Source: Fagopyrum homotropicum
Taxonomy: Eukaryota; Streptophyta; Magnoliopsida; Caryophyllales; Polygonaceae
Direction: 5' to 3'
Length of the DNA stretch: 64,000 nucleotides
Assembly (NCBI GenBank): GCA_033239125.1
Contig: BSWB01000008.1
Coordinates: forward strand, 9,702,001-9,766,000
The translations under genes were made by a program, and so were the position numbers. Position 1 is the stretch's first letter; the number at the start of each line of letters is the position of its first letter. The notes beneath the pieces were generated by a model that saw only the letters and a program-made list of their open reading frames with translations, was not told where the DNA came from and did no database searches. This document shows, one piece after another, positions 9,316-20,745 of this stretch.

Positions 9316-10522
9316 TTATTGATTAATGAATAAGACCTTTTTATTAGGACAATCCTTTTTATAATAACCTTTACCTTGACATTTAAAACACACAATTTCT
9401 CTAGAATGTAAAGTAGAGTTAGAAGTGCTCCCTTTAGGATCCTTTGAAGGCTCATTCAAAGGTTTAGTATGCGGGGAATTGGATGATGAAGAATCTCGGC
9501 CGAGATTTCCCTGACTGGCACGTGATTTGTTCTGGTGCCATGAGTTCGTCTCGTGGTTCCGTTCTTTGAGCTTCTTTTCCACCTTAATAGTCAAATGTAG
9601 TAAGTTAGTCATATTACCATAAGGATATAGATCAACTTCATTAGCTAATGATGAATGCAAAATTTATTAAAAATTGAGCCATGGTGGACACCTTATCCTC
9701 TTGGACATTGGCCTTAATCATCGCCATTTGCATGATAGTGTATGCCTCTTCAACGCTTTGGGTTCCTTGCTTGAAGTTATCCAACATTTGCCTTGCTTCC
9801 CTAACATAGTGTGAAGGTATGAGTCTTGCTCTCATCAATGCCTTCATTTGCTCCCAAGTATGGATCTCCGGATCTAGTGTTCTCCTATCTTTGAGGAGGT
9901 GATCCCACCAAACTAGGACATATCCTTGGAATTCCAACGCAAAAAGTTGGACCTTCCTTTGCTCACTAAAAGTATGAAAAGACCAAATTTGTTCAATTTT
10001 AGTCTCTCATTCCGTGTAAACGTCTGGATCTACTTTGCCCTCAAAAGTCGGAATTTTGACCATTACTTTTCCCACCCCATCGTTGTCTTGGTAAGGTCTA
10101 TAACGTTCCAAGTCTTGGCCTCTCCTAGGACGAGGATTGCGTCTTGGATAACCTCCCCACATGCCGTCATCATTCTCCTCCATTTCCTGAAATTCATAAA
10201 CAACATTTGCAGTGTTAGGCGTATGGAAATTTGGATTCGTATAGTACGTACTTGACCCTTGGGGTTGTCTGGGATTTGGGGTTGGAGGTATAGGAGGGTT
10301 TCGTGAGCTTTCACCCATCTATGGGGAAAATCTTGGGTGAAATCTCGGTTGGGGGCTGAGATTTTGGGTCAAGATTTGTTCTAGAGGGCGTTTTTTTAGC
10401 ATTTCCACCTTTTCATTTAATGTTGTAATGGATGCCATGAGTTGCTCCATCATGTCTTGGTTTATGGGACTCGTGGAGTCACCCCGTTGTGCGTCTTCTG
10501 GGTTGTTAGACATCTTGAACAA
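9316..10522 (-). pseudogene. gag: gag of element D, broken
   Basis: The frame from 10522 (MSNNPEDAQRGDS near the start) runs in one phase to 9641 with two internal stops, at about 10319 (TAG) and about 10007 (TGA where the family has Trp). A frameshift near 9660 then leads to the last part (9660-9316). The capsid-like core includes LEFQGYVLVWWDHL and WEQMKALMRARLIPSHY. The zinc knuckle reads CFKCQGKGYYKKDC: the expected histidine of CX2CX4HX4C is tyrosine. Gag would form the particle and bind element RNA. This copy cannot make a full protein. Confidence 0.75.
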
Positions 10523-11069
10523 TCACACAAAGGAACAACAAACGCGTGGCGTAAGTGAAAACGAGGGTTTCTTACTTGTTTTCTCTCGCACTCACATTCT
10601 CTTGTGAATCACAAGCTAATTCGATGTAATTGTATTGGATGGATTAATGCTTCTTTACCAATCAATGCACTAGCTTCCACTAGAAGTTCCTTATATGCCT
10701 CAAGTAGTCAACTTGTGTTCGGAAGAAGGTTCTTGTGTTGAAAGATAGTGAAAGGATTCTTGTTGCAGGTCTCTTTACACAATGATACAAGGATAGAAAG
10801 AATATTGCAAGTATGACACAACTAGTATGATAGAAAATATAGATACTAACTAATACACCCAAATAATTTGACTCACTGTGTTTAGAGTAGAAAGTGGCTA
10901 AGAATTTCCTCTCAAAAAAAGAAAGAGGCTAAGAAAAGGAACACAAGAGATTAAGAAGAGAGAAAGAACGTACCTTGAAATTGTAAGTAGGAATGAGTAA
11001 TCTTAAAGTACAAAATATACCCCAAAGTTGTGTATTAAAATCGGATATTAAAAAAAGATTAAATTACAT
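10523..11069. other. No recognisable feature
   Basis: This is sequence upstream of element D's gag plus AT-rich DNA. I found neither a second copy of the 6936-8001 LTR nor a primer-binding site. About 33 bp near 10982-11014 resemble 12978-13010 inside the hAT-like element. Confidence 0.4.
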
Positions 11070-11900
11070 AAAACCACCCTTAATAATCACTCTTTTGCAA
11101 TAAGCCACCCTTTATAAAAATATTAGCATAAAACCACCCTTAATGTTCAACTATTTGCAGTTAACCACCCTTTATAATTTTTTTGGCATAAAATCACCCT
11201 TAACTTTTAAATATTTATAATTAACCACCCCATACTAATTAAAGTTACTTCAAATAATTTAAAATTGAAGCATAAGCAAAGTAAATTTTCATTATTAATA
11301 TCATAAATGATTTCAATATTTTGATTAAGTATTATAGTTTGATTAAATATCACACTTTCTACTAGAAAAATAAAAATAAAAACAAATTTTATTAGCAATG
11401 TAAAAAAAATAATCCAAAATACTTTCATATTATGTATAAAATTAAACGTTGTCTTTTTAAAGTTATAGCTTATTAAAAAAATATTTTTTTAATTTAGGCT
11501 TGAAAATATGGTATAGTATATAAATTACTGAAAATAAATTTTTTATAATTTTTTATTTTTTGTACCTGGGTAATAAAATTTGTATAATTATTTTGATTAT
11601 TTTTCTAGTATAAATTATACTACTCAACTAAACTATAATACTTAATTAAACCGTAGAAATTAATTTGGATCTTAATAATGAAAATTTTACTTTATCTTAT
11701 CAATGGTTCAATTTTAAATTATTTGAAGTAATTTTAATTAGTATGGGGTGGTTAATTGCAGACATTTAGAAATTAAGGGTGATTTTATGCCAAAAAAATT
11801 ATAAGAGGTAGTTTACTGCAAATAGATGAACATTAAAGGTAATTTTACGCTAACATTTTTATAAAGGGTAATTTATTATAACAAATTAATTATTAAAATA
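11070..11900. mobile_element. Foldback-type long inverted repeat element
   Basis: The left arm (about 11070-11408) and the right arm (about 11558-11898) are imperfect reverse complements. Recurring blocks such as ACCACCCTT, ACCACCCCATACTAATTAAA and CAAATAATTTAAAATTGAA appear inverted on the other side. Each arm is about 330 bp and the loop about 150 bp. There is no coding frame. This is the form of a foldback or palindromic MITE-like element. A transcript would form a long hairpin and could be a small-RNA source. I could not define a target duplication. Confidence 0.75.
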
Positions 11901-12205
11901 AGTATTGAATTATGAACATCGGGTTTACAATTAATATTGGGTATTAAAAATAGATACTAAAATGGATTATATTATTACATAATTGTCTTTGTATGTAAAG
12001 GATATCTTGTTTGGTGTAATTTTTGTAAGATTAATGATCTCCGCTTTTCCTTTGAATTAAGTTAGACTGAAACTTTACAGTCAATTTTTTTTGGGTGGAA
12101 AAACTTTAGAGTTAATAGTGACAACTCAAGTTGAAGAAATTGAAATGTATAAATACATACGTCATAGCTTACGTTTATATTTTCACATCTTCCTTTAAAC
12201 TCTAT
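11901..12205. other. AT-rich spacer, nothing recognised
   Basis: There is no frame, repeat or motif that I can support. It ends in the hAT-like element's left target duplication at 12198-12205. Confidence 0.4.
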
Positions 12206-13373
12206 TAGGGATATCAATGGGTCGGATATGGGTTGGGGAGTACCCTATTCATCCCCATACCGTTTAATATAATTGTCTTCATCCTCAACTTCATCCCCGT
12301 TCGGGTATTGAGAATTGTCCTCATCCCCGTACCCGTCAGATATTCGTTCACATTGAAGAATCCCGTTCCTGTTTAATTTCTCCATTTTAAAAATTTATGG
12401 CTTTTTCCCGTAAAAATCTTCATCCTCGTTTAACTTTTTTTTGGAGTTTGACAAAAAAAATATTAATTCGGATAATAAATGTGAAATAAGACCATAAGAT
12501 ACAAAAGTGTTATTTTGTTTAACTATATAAATAACAAAAAAAACACGAGTAAAAAAAGAAAGAAGAAAATTTTATTTTAAAAAAAATACAAATTTGGAAA
12601 ATAAAGTTATACCATCTATATATTAGGTTTCGTTTGTTCAAGTAGGATCGAGACCCGTAGTAAAAGCTTGGGTGAACTAAATTAATTATATTTTACTAAC
12701 ATTTAGATTACGATCTTGACAAAAAATATTATGTTATTTTATCATTTTAATTTTACGGTTTAGGATTTAGATTGCACATCAAAACAGGTATCTAAAAGTG
12801 TAAGACACATAAGAAAACACAGCATGTAGTGGGATGTGCATTTGACGTTCACGACGTACTCAAAAATTTCACGAGGCGTTATTCTCATACGATCGAAAAT
12901 CAAATTAATATAGGTTAGCATTAGTATAATTTATACATATAATTATCAAATAAATATTTAACGTTAAATTACATTTTGCGTAAGTAGGAATTAGTAATAT
13001 TAAAGTACAAAAGTTTATATAACTTTAAATTATTGTAATCATCGACAATTTTTGAATTTTTTTATTTTTTTTGAATTAAATACGAAACTACAAAGAAATT
13101 GTAATATAAATACAATTTGTTTATATATGTATTCCCGACATATTCTCTGTCGGGTATCCCATCGGGTTATCCGTCGGGCATTTCATCTGGTTACCCGTCG
13201 GGGATCCCAACGGGTTTGGATTCGAATCGCGGATTGGGATGGATACCACTATCTTCATCCCCGTCCTCATCCCCAAGCGGGGAATCGAAGTTTTCCCCAT
13301 CCTATCCCCATCCTCGTCCCCATAACGGGTAATACTCGCGAATTTCGGATAACCCCCACCATTTACACCCCTA
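12206..13373. mobile_element. Non-autonomous hAT-like DNA transposon
   Basis: The left end is TAGGGATATCAATGG and the right end in reverse complement is TAGGGGTGTAAATGG, so the termini are related inverted repeats of the TAGGG-type. They are flanked by 8-bp near-duplicates, AACTCTAT (12198-12205) and AACTCTAC (13374-13381). An 8-bp duplication and such termini are hallmarks of hAT elements. Both ends have GC-rich subterminal blocks (CCCATCCCCGTCC, CGGGTATCC) around an AT-rich core. At 1168 bp with no transposase frame it must rely on a transposase in trans. Confidence 0.7.
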
Positions 13374-13381
13374 AACTCTAC

Positions 13382-14819
13382 CCTGCACTTGGACATAAAA
13401 CGCATCGTCTTGCCCAAACTTTACTACTGTCCTGATTTTGCATATTGCTTATCGGTAAGGTTGTTATAGGTCGGTCCATTAAGGAGACGATCACCTAACC
13501 TGAATACTTATTATAGTATATCAAAAATAAATCCATCATAAAAATATGTTATTTTTTTTATACGTAAATGTCCAGATTATATATATTATATAGATGAAAA
13601 ATAATAATATTGTTTTGATAGCTAAAAGTGCTTAAGAAATTAATGGGGAATAAAATTACAATTTTAAGTATACATATTGTATATATTTAACGCATACAAG
13701 GGTTTGTTTTTGTTTACCCTAGACACATATACGTATTGTTTAAGTATATATATTCGGGTATAAATTATAACTAATTTATTTCTAATAGTTTATTAAATAT
13801 AACTACAAAATTATTTTACATTTATATTTTAAAATTTAAATTATTGAAAAATAAAAGCACAACTTTAATGAAAATTTATTAATAAAATTTAATATTAAAA
13901 GAGTGTACAAAAATATAAGAAATAAAACCGTTAAATTTACGGGGAATGTTTTTACAATGTGGAGAAAAAATAAAGAAACAATTTGTTTTACTAGACTTTT
14001 TCTAGTTTTTTGTTTAGTAATTGTACCCCAGAAGAGTGTGCGGAGTTTGAGAATAAATACAAAATGTTGGTGTATATTTACTTAATTGAAACATTAAAAA
14101 GCCTAATTACTACTATAGTTTTTCAAAAAGGCCTAGTTACCAAAATTGCCCACTAATAAATGTATCCGAAGTCCCAAAAGTATGATCATACTAGTGTTCA
14201 AAATTAAAATATATTTTCTAAAAATTGTCACAAAGAAGTTACTTAGTATATTAGTTAGATGAGATCCTTTCATTTGTGTATGCTTTTTGTGTGTTGTGTT
14301 TTGATATATATTTGTGTATTAATTTATTATCAGGAAGTTATATTTTTTTTTTGTGTATAAAAATTGGTTATAAGGTCTTTATTATACATAAGTTCTTTGC
14401 ATCAAAGTTAATCTTCAATATGATTGTACACTTAATGGCTAATTAGACTTATTTTAAAGGAATTAATCTTCAATGTGATTGTACACCTAATGACTAATTA
14501 TACATAAGTTATTTGCATCAAGTTAATCCAAAAAGTGTAGAAATATGGTAGTAAGATTAGAGACAATAAATAGTTTAATATAAGACAAAGAATGTGCTAA
14601 AAACTAAAAATATAATATAGCAAGATAGTTAGTAACTTTTAAATATTTAAAGTAATACAAACAAAAGCGATAAGAAAAAAAATATAAAGACGTTCTATTA
14701 CATTTATTACATAAAAATATTTTTTTTTCCTCATTTAAATATATAAACTCTCGTCCGCTAATAAATTTTAGAAAAAACAAAATCTATTATCCTAACTAAA
14801 AGAAAGAATAACTTGTGTA
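13382..14819. other. AT-rich intergenic DNA with a short local duplication
   Basis: No gene is recognisable. Around 14381-14527 a segment containing ATACATAAGTT.TTTGCATCAA, AGTTAATC and CTTCAATNTGATTGTACAC is partly repeated. Confidence 0.5.
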
Positions 14820-14824
14820 ATATA

Positions 14825-16957
14825 TGTAACGCCCTAAATTCTCAGAACTTGGGAAACTACTAGTTAGGACCTCACAATGAGTCCCGACCCCGATTTTGAC
14901 AACAACATTACTGGATCTTATAACAAGGCACAAACGTAGTAAAACAAGTGAAATCAATTAAGGTTGCAATGATGAATGTATACATGTGTCAGCCTTACAA
15001 ACGTAACAACAACAGAAGATGCATGCAGAAACGGAAGGACCCTCCCTTCCCATCTATATGAGTACGTGAACCTGGCTGACCATCAACTCCGGATCTTTCT
15101 ACAACTCTTAAACTGCAAGACATATACAATGGCGGATAAACCGTTAGCTACCATTCCACATATCAAGATAACCATAATAACACATCCACACATAAGGTAA
15201 CATAAAACACATAGCATGCTCGCACAACATCCGGTTATTATCTTTCATTTAATCATTCTCATTACTAATTTAACTTCTTTTGTGACACGAGATTCTCCCG
15301 AATCTCGCCCCTGTACCCGTTACCGACAAGAATAGATAAGATGCATCTATCTGTCACCTGTGGTCCTGGTCGCAAGAGCACCTCCCAGTTTCTCCATTTT
15401 GAATTGGACAAGTGGTCACCGCCCGGTTATAATATACTTAGGCCAATTACTATATAAGGTCGTCCTAGTCCGGTTTACCGTTATAACAATAAATAAACAC
15501 ATACCAATATCATAGTTATGTTAACACATAGAAGGTAGCTAAGTAAGTCCAAGAGACTTACATGTCTCAAGATAATCCCAGATCATAACCACGCTCCGCT
15601 TCCCGCAAGAATGTACTCTATGTCTGATCAAACAAGGCACTCAAATCAACTACTTTCCTCAATGCTAGAAGTCCATGACTTCTATTCTCAATGATCTTTA
15701 CAAGATCATAACATAACGTGCTAGAAGATTACTACTTCTAGTCTCAAAGGCCCGCTCACGGATTTAAAGAGGTAAGCTAGGATGTGCCATCATCCTAGTC
15801 TCAAGATCCACTCAAGATCAACAGCAATACAACTCAACTCTAAGTTCTCACAAAGCTTCCACAACTTCCTAAGGCGTTCAACCACAAACGAACTCGCAAC
15901 CACTAGCTGATACTCATACTAGTTCAGCTAGGTTCCAACTTAGCATGATACTACTCTAGAACCGATAACCACAACCGAAAGGAAATGACATGTCGAACAA
16001 GGGAACTCACTAGAGGTAAGACATGGCTGCGGAAGAAAGGAGGCACGGTCGCGGAGGGAAAGCAAGAAGACAAGGCGCACTAGCGGACGGACCAGCGGCT
16101 CGAGGTTTTCTGCACCGCGGCTCCTGGTGGCCGCACCTGCGGGTAAGGTGGCCGCACTCGCGGCTCAGGGAGTCTGCCCCCACAATTTAGGGCTCATGGC
16201 GCACCCACGGCTTCATCTCTACGCACCCGCGGCTGGTGTCGATCGCGATCTGCAATTCCACAGCGCTGTCAATCGCGGATTCCAAACTCGAATCCAACAT
16301 AACCATGGTCCTCATCGACGGTCAGCAAGGCTTTGGTGTCTCAACTACAAGGAGGAGAAGGAGGAATCAAAACCGTTATGTTGGAAGATTCAAAACAAGG
16401 AAGGGAAATGATGATTACCGTATTGTTGTTGCAGGCGAGAAGAGAAAGTTGTTGTCATCAGTCGGCAAGGACGAGAAGAGTCGATGGTCAGATTTGGCCC
16501 CATCCGCTGTTGCGCCTGGTGCTGTCTACGGAGGCCGTTGTCCATGGAAGAAGGAGGGAGAGAGAGTGAGACGTGTGAGGCTAGAATTTAGAGTAGATGG
16601 AGGAGAAGGAAATAAAGTAGGAGGGAAAAAGGGGGATGCTAAGTTATCTAAGAAGGAGAAGAACAATCAGCCTCCTAATGGGCCCATCTAGCCCACTCAA
16701 GTCGGGCCTTGATGACTTACAACTCACGGCCCATAAGGCCTGATTCCACATGGGTTGACTTGCTTTAAAAAGGCTACAAGGGGATGAAGAACATAACTTA
16801 GGAACCTCACATAATATATGAGATTTTATGTAGGTGATTTGTAGGAATCCAAAAAGACACTTAGATCGATATAGAAAGAAGGTGGAAGAGGTCTCAAAAC
16901 CGGTCGAGGTACGGCTTGCCTCAGACTTCATCGAAAATAAAATTTCCGGGTGTTACA
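14825..16957 (-). mobile_element. Solo LTR of a chromovirus-type gypsy element
   Basis: On the minus strand it starts TGTAACACCCGG and ends AGGGCGTTACA, 2133 bp. It is flanked by perfect 5-bp repeats ATATA at 14820-14824 and 16958-16962. Its end (GGTCGGGACTCATTGTGAGG on the minus strand) matches the LTR ends at 18377 and 55155, so it belongs to the same family. No internal domain adjoins it. A single LTR with intact target duplication indicates deletion by LTR-LTR recombination. Confidence 0.85.
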
Positions 16958-16962
16958 ATATA

Positions 16963-17882
16963 AAATTTCAAACCTTAATCTCTCTACACTCTATATTGAT
17001 CTTTAGTTTCATCACTCCCAATTTTCAAACCATATACGAAAACCACAACCAAACTCCTCTTTACCAGCCCGTAGATGGTCAGATGTCACGTTGAAAACTT
17101 GAGTTGAATCCAAACGTTCACCATCAACAATATCATACAATTGTCTTCTTCCTCATAACATTTATATCTTATCAACTTTGACCACGTGACAATAGTCTAG
17201 GTGGAACTTAGCTACAAGTTACTCACTCTATGCTCAAACCTGAAAATAAGAAAACACAATATTAAAAATAAAGAGACAAAGCGAAAAGGCAATTCAAGCT
17301 TCTTCGTGGCAGTGTTGTTCTTGATATCCCTAAAGTAAGAATTTGATATGTAATACCCCATTGCTACAAAGCAAAGAAACATTAGCTTACTATCAAATCA
17401 AGAACTTACTCGTGTACAACCATGCCGATATCCACAGAGTCAACAACTACTTGCTTGTTCCTTAGTTCAACTTCTCTACCTCTACATATTAAGATGCAAA
17501 AAATTATCAAACAAGGATTTGTATTGAGTCAAAATGGGAGATAGTTAGAGATTAACCCCCAAAACTAACTTGTGTGCCATTGACGAGTTTTATCAAGCTC
17601 TCCAACAATTTCTCAACATTGGAAATGAAATTATGGGTTAGTAAGATTTGTTGAATGAATAGACAAAGAGAAAATGCAATAAAATATTGTCTCTTAGAGG
17701 TGTAAGAATTTGGAATCAATTGTAGTTAATGTTAGGGATTAAGTTGAGATTTAATTGGGAGATTAATGATAGGAGTTACAATTCATAGAAATTACAAAAA
17801 CAAAAACATGTGAGAGAGTTAATTGAATAATATTTGGTGTGACAAAATATAGGGTATTAATAATTTAAGAAGAATCAATTAG
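16963..17882. other. Unassigned DNA
   Basis: There is no supported gene. Several splice-site-like strings are visible on the minus strand (about 17230-17640), but no open coding path holds across them. Confidence 0.35.
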
Positions 17883-18092
17883 GGCTCGTTTGGTATGATT
17901 CCCGTGAAATTAGAAATCAGGATGATTCATACCAATACCTCGTGTTTGGTAAGGCTTGAAATTATTGAAAATGATTCCATGGAATGCCTCATTCCAACTA
18001 TAGAGAAGAAGTTGATTCCATAATTTAAAGGTGAGTTTCATCCATTTTAACATAAACTCATTTTAAGTTTAAAACTACATTTATATATTTTC

Positions 18093-18146
<54 letters not shown>

Positions 18147-18376
18147 CTTGATTATTTAGTTTCACAAAAAAAAAAAATTTTATATAAATTTTTTTTTATT
18201 GTCCATCAAATTATTTGAATTATATTATTGTTTCGTAGAAAAACGTTTTTTTGACATAATTGTTTTTAAGTATAATACTAATGTTTCATTCAAGATGTAA
18301 TGTAACCGGAATATGCTCGAAAAAAATAAAATTGATTCAATTAGAAAAATATATTTGACAAAAGAAGTTATATACT
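17883..18376. other. MITE-like terminal sequence plus AT-rich DNA
   Basis: At 17883 the sequence GGGCTCGTTTGGTATGATTC resembles the terminal repeats of short plant DNA transposons. I could not find the matching inverted end before the LTR at 18377, so the element may be truncated. Confidence 0.3.
18095..18140. repeat. (TA)n microsatellite
   Basis: About 23 uninterrupted TA dinucleotides are present. Confidence 0.95.
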
Positions 18377-20206
18377 TGTAACACCCCAAGTTATAGGAAC
18401 TCGAAGTGTTACAGGCTAGGACCTCACAATGGGTCCCGGCCCTCAAAGTAACAACAATAACATCGGATCTTGCAACAAGGCACAAATAAATGAAAAACAA
18501 AACTATATAAAAAACCATAAGGTTTAACAAAGGGGAAAAGCAAAGGACTCTCAACCAAGTTCAACAACAAACCGGAAAAGACAACAACTGAACTATAAAC
18601 CCGATCCCGACCTATAATGTACGGGAACCCCGCTTGACCACTCTGTCCGGATCACTAAACAACATCTCTAACTTGCAGAACATCTACAACATCGGTATAA
18701 ACCGTTATCTAACATTCTAGATATCAGAAAGACTAGTAAAGGCACAAACACATATAAGAATATAAACACATAGCATGTTCGCACACAACCGGTTATTATC
18801 TTCAATAATAGTTATCCATTACCAATTCAACTTCTTTTGTCACACGAGAATCTCCCAAAACTCGCCTCCGCTTCCGTATACCGAAAAGAATAGATCATAT
18901 GCATCTATGTGTTACCCTGTGGGCTTGGGTCGCCAGAAAACCTCCTAGTCTCATATAGAACTGGACAAGTGGTCACCGCCCGGTTATAATACACTGGGCC
19001 AATTAAGGTATAAGGTCGTCCTAGTCCGATTTATGTTATAACGATAAAACAACAAACACCACCGATACGGTCAAACCAATATATGGAACGCGGCTAAGTA
19101 AGTCCAAGGGACTTACCTCAATCGAAGGTAACTCAAGAATGAGCTAACTGCTCAGCTTCCCGAAGGAAAGGATGCCTGCTCAGACAAGGCATTGCTAATA
19201 AGAAACTATTCGAATGCTAGAAGTCTACATACTTTTAGTCTCAATGATCACTAACAAATCTATTGCAGCGTGCTAGAAGTTTCCTACTTCTAGTCTCGAT
19301 GATCGCTAACTGATCTCAATAAGCTAGGAATAACGATTCCTAGTCTCAAGGTACATCATCCATAACACAACTCAAGATACTCAAGCCATAACCAACTCAT
19401 GAGGATCAACAAGCCACTAACAAACATTCACACTAAGTCATCTAGGTCTAGCCTAGCATGATCTAGCATAAGGAAAAGGCAAAGAAATCAAGGATGGAAA
19501 CAACTCACCAAAGACGGGTGTCACAGCAGAGAAACCACATGAGCGGTTGACAGAGGTGCAGGGGCGTCATAGGCTTGCAGCCGCAGGGGCGGGTTGTCCA
19601 AGGCGCGGGGGCGGTTCAACAACTTAAGCAATTGGCGGGCCTTCTTTTGACATCAACAACACAATAGGGAGACTAAAGCTTCAATCTTCGATCCACACAC
19701 GACAATACTCAACCAAAGGAGCCTAAAAACACATACGCATCAACAACGAAGGACAAACAAGAATCAAGACTCGATCTTGATTCGTGTTACGAAGAAGAAG
19801 GAGAAGAAGAAGAAGAAGAAGAAGAAGAAGAAGAAGAAGAAGAAACATGTAACAGGGGATGCAAGGATAGGAGATGAACGATAAAGGGTCAAGAACTTAC
19901 AAAAATTCTACAGGGATTCACACGGAAGGCTTCAGCTTTGGCTCAAGGTTGAAGGAGAACGTATACAAGAAGAAGAAATCGAAAGAGATGATGGGAATAT
20001 ATAGGAAACAGTTGGGAAAGAAAGAAAGGCCAGATTTAGGGTTAAGGATAGAAGGAAATACGGCCCAAAAGATAGAAGATCGGATCTTCTAAGAAAGGAA
20101 AGAAAATATAAAACGGAAGAAAAACAGTGCTTCGTGATCTGGGGTCAGCCAAAGGGTTTTGGTGACCCTACCGCGACTGCGCTGGCGGCCAAAACCGGTT
20201 GTTACA
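18377..20206 (-). repeat. 3' LTR of minus-strand chromovirus
   Basis: On the minus strand it starts TGTAACAACCGG and ends GGGGTGTTACA, 1830 bp. It is preceded by a TTTCGGGACGAAATTC...AGGGG purine-rich block typical of Tekay/Del-type chromoviruses (20207-20245). A (GAA)n tract lies at 19791-19845, and a TATATA box-like string lies near 19995-20003. The outer side (18372-18376, ATACT) is not a primer-binding site, so this is a true element end. Confidence 0.8.
19791..19845. repeat. (GAA)n microsatellite inside chromovirus LTR
   Basis: This is a nearly uninterrupted GAA run within the LTR. The equivalent LTR on the plus strand has the complementary CTT run at 53661-53697. Confidence 0.9.
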
Positions 20207-20320
20207 TCAGATCCCCTAAAAAGAATTTCGTCCCGAAACTTGAAGCAAACCACACAAGACCACTCAACGACGTAGCAAAACCACTTTTCAAAACTCAAAT
20301 TCCCTCACGGGGCACATAAC

Positions 20321-20670
20321 TCAAAATGCCACACATATGTACACACAACTCAAACAAAAAGGAACATGAAACTCATATGTATATGCTATAGGTACATCCA
20401 GCTCTGCATAGAAATCTAGGTAGTTCTCCCGGATAATATCCTCTGTCTCCCAAGTAGCTTCATCAACTCCTCGCATCGACCACTGTATCTTCATCATCGG
20501 TATGTCCTTCGATCGCAAGCGTCTAGTGCTACACTCTAGGATAGTTACCGGGTGCTCAAAGAACGTATGGTCCGGCTCGACCACTGAATCCTCATGGATG
20601 ACAATATGTCTCGGGTCTAGTACTTACTCCCATAAATGAGACACATGGAAGACCGGGTGAACACCCTCTA
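20321..20670 (-). pseudogene. Chromovirus pol 3' end with chromodomain (minus strand)
   Basis: The minus-strand reading has HPVFHVSHL and LDPRHIV (the C-terminal integrase tail), interrupted by a TAA at about 20625. It continues EHPVTILECSTRRLRSKDIP, then MKIQWSMRGVDEATWETED, a chromodomain of the kind found at the C-terminus of chromovirus integrases, where it guides insertion into heterochromatin. Everything upstream (gag through the integrase core) is missing. At about 20670 the sequence switches to a plus-strand copy of the same family. Confidence 0.8.
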
Positions 20671-20745
20671 GTACGTGAGTACGTACCAGACCCGAGACAC
20701 ATCGTCAGTCATGATGATCTAGTGGTTCAGCCAAACCATACGTTC
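20671..20745 (+). pseudogene. Chromovirus integrase tail (plus strand), left half of split copy
   Basis: On the plus strand it reads REYVPDPRHIV, then VVQPNHTF, homologous to the minus-strand copy just to its left. The reading continues at 52915 after element A: the last five bases CGTTC are the target duplication. Confidence 0.75.

Larger units (their letters stand above)
6936..10522 (-). mobile_element. Element D: internally deleted Ty3/gypsy element
   Basis: On the minus strand it contains gag (10522 to about 9316), protease (about 9237-8642), then a jump to the polyprotein tail and purine tract (about 8016-8002) and an LTR (8001-6936). RT, RNase H and integrase are absent, so a large internal deletion is inferred. 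No matching right-hand LTR is visible beyond 10522. The gag/protease type (IIDGGS active site, CX2C-type zinc knuckle) fits the non-Athila plant gypsy elements with an iMet primer site. Confidence 0.7.

Noticed and set aside
13117..13435. Ser/Pro/Gly-rich open frames near the right end of the hAT-like element
   Set aside because: They come from the GC-rich subterminal repeats of the transposon and overlap one another on both strands.
16127..16691. Open frames of up to 151 codons on the plus strand
   Set aside because: They are inside the solo LTR, opposite to its transcription sense, with biased composition and no family resemblance.
17230..17640. Possible exons of an Sm-like protein on the minus strand (LLESLIKLVNGTQ; EVELRNKQVVVDSVDIG)
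   Set aside because: The similarity is short and the candidate splice sites do not keep an open phase, so I cannot support a gene or pseudogene.
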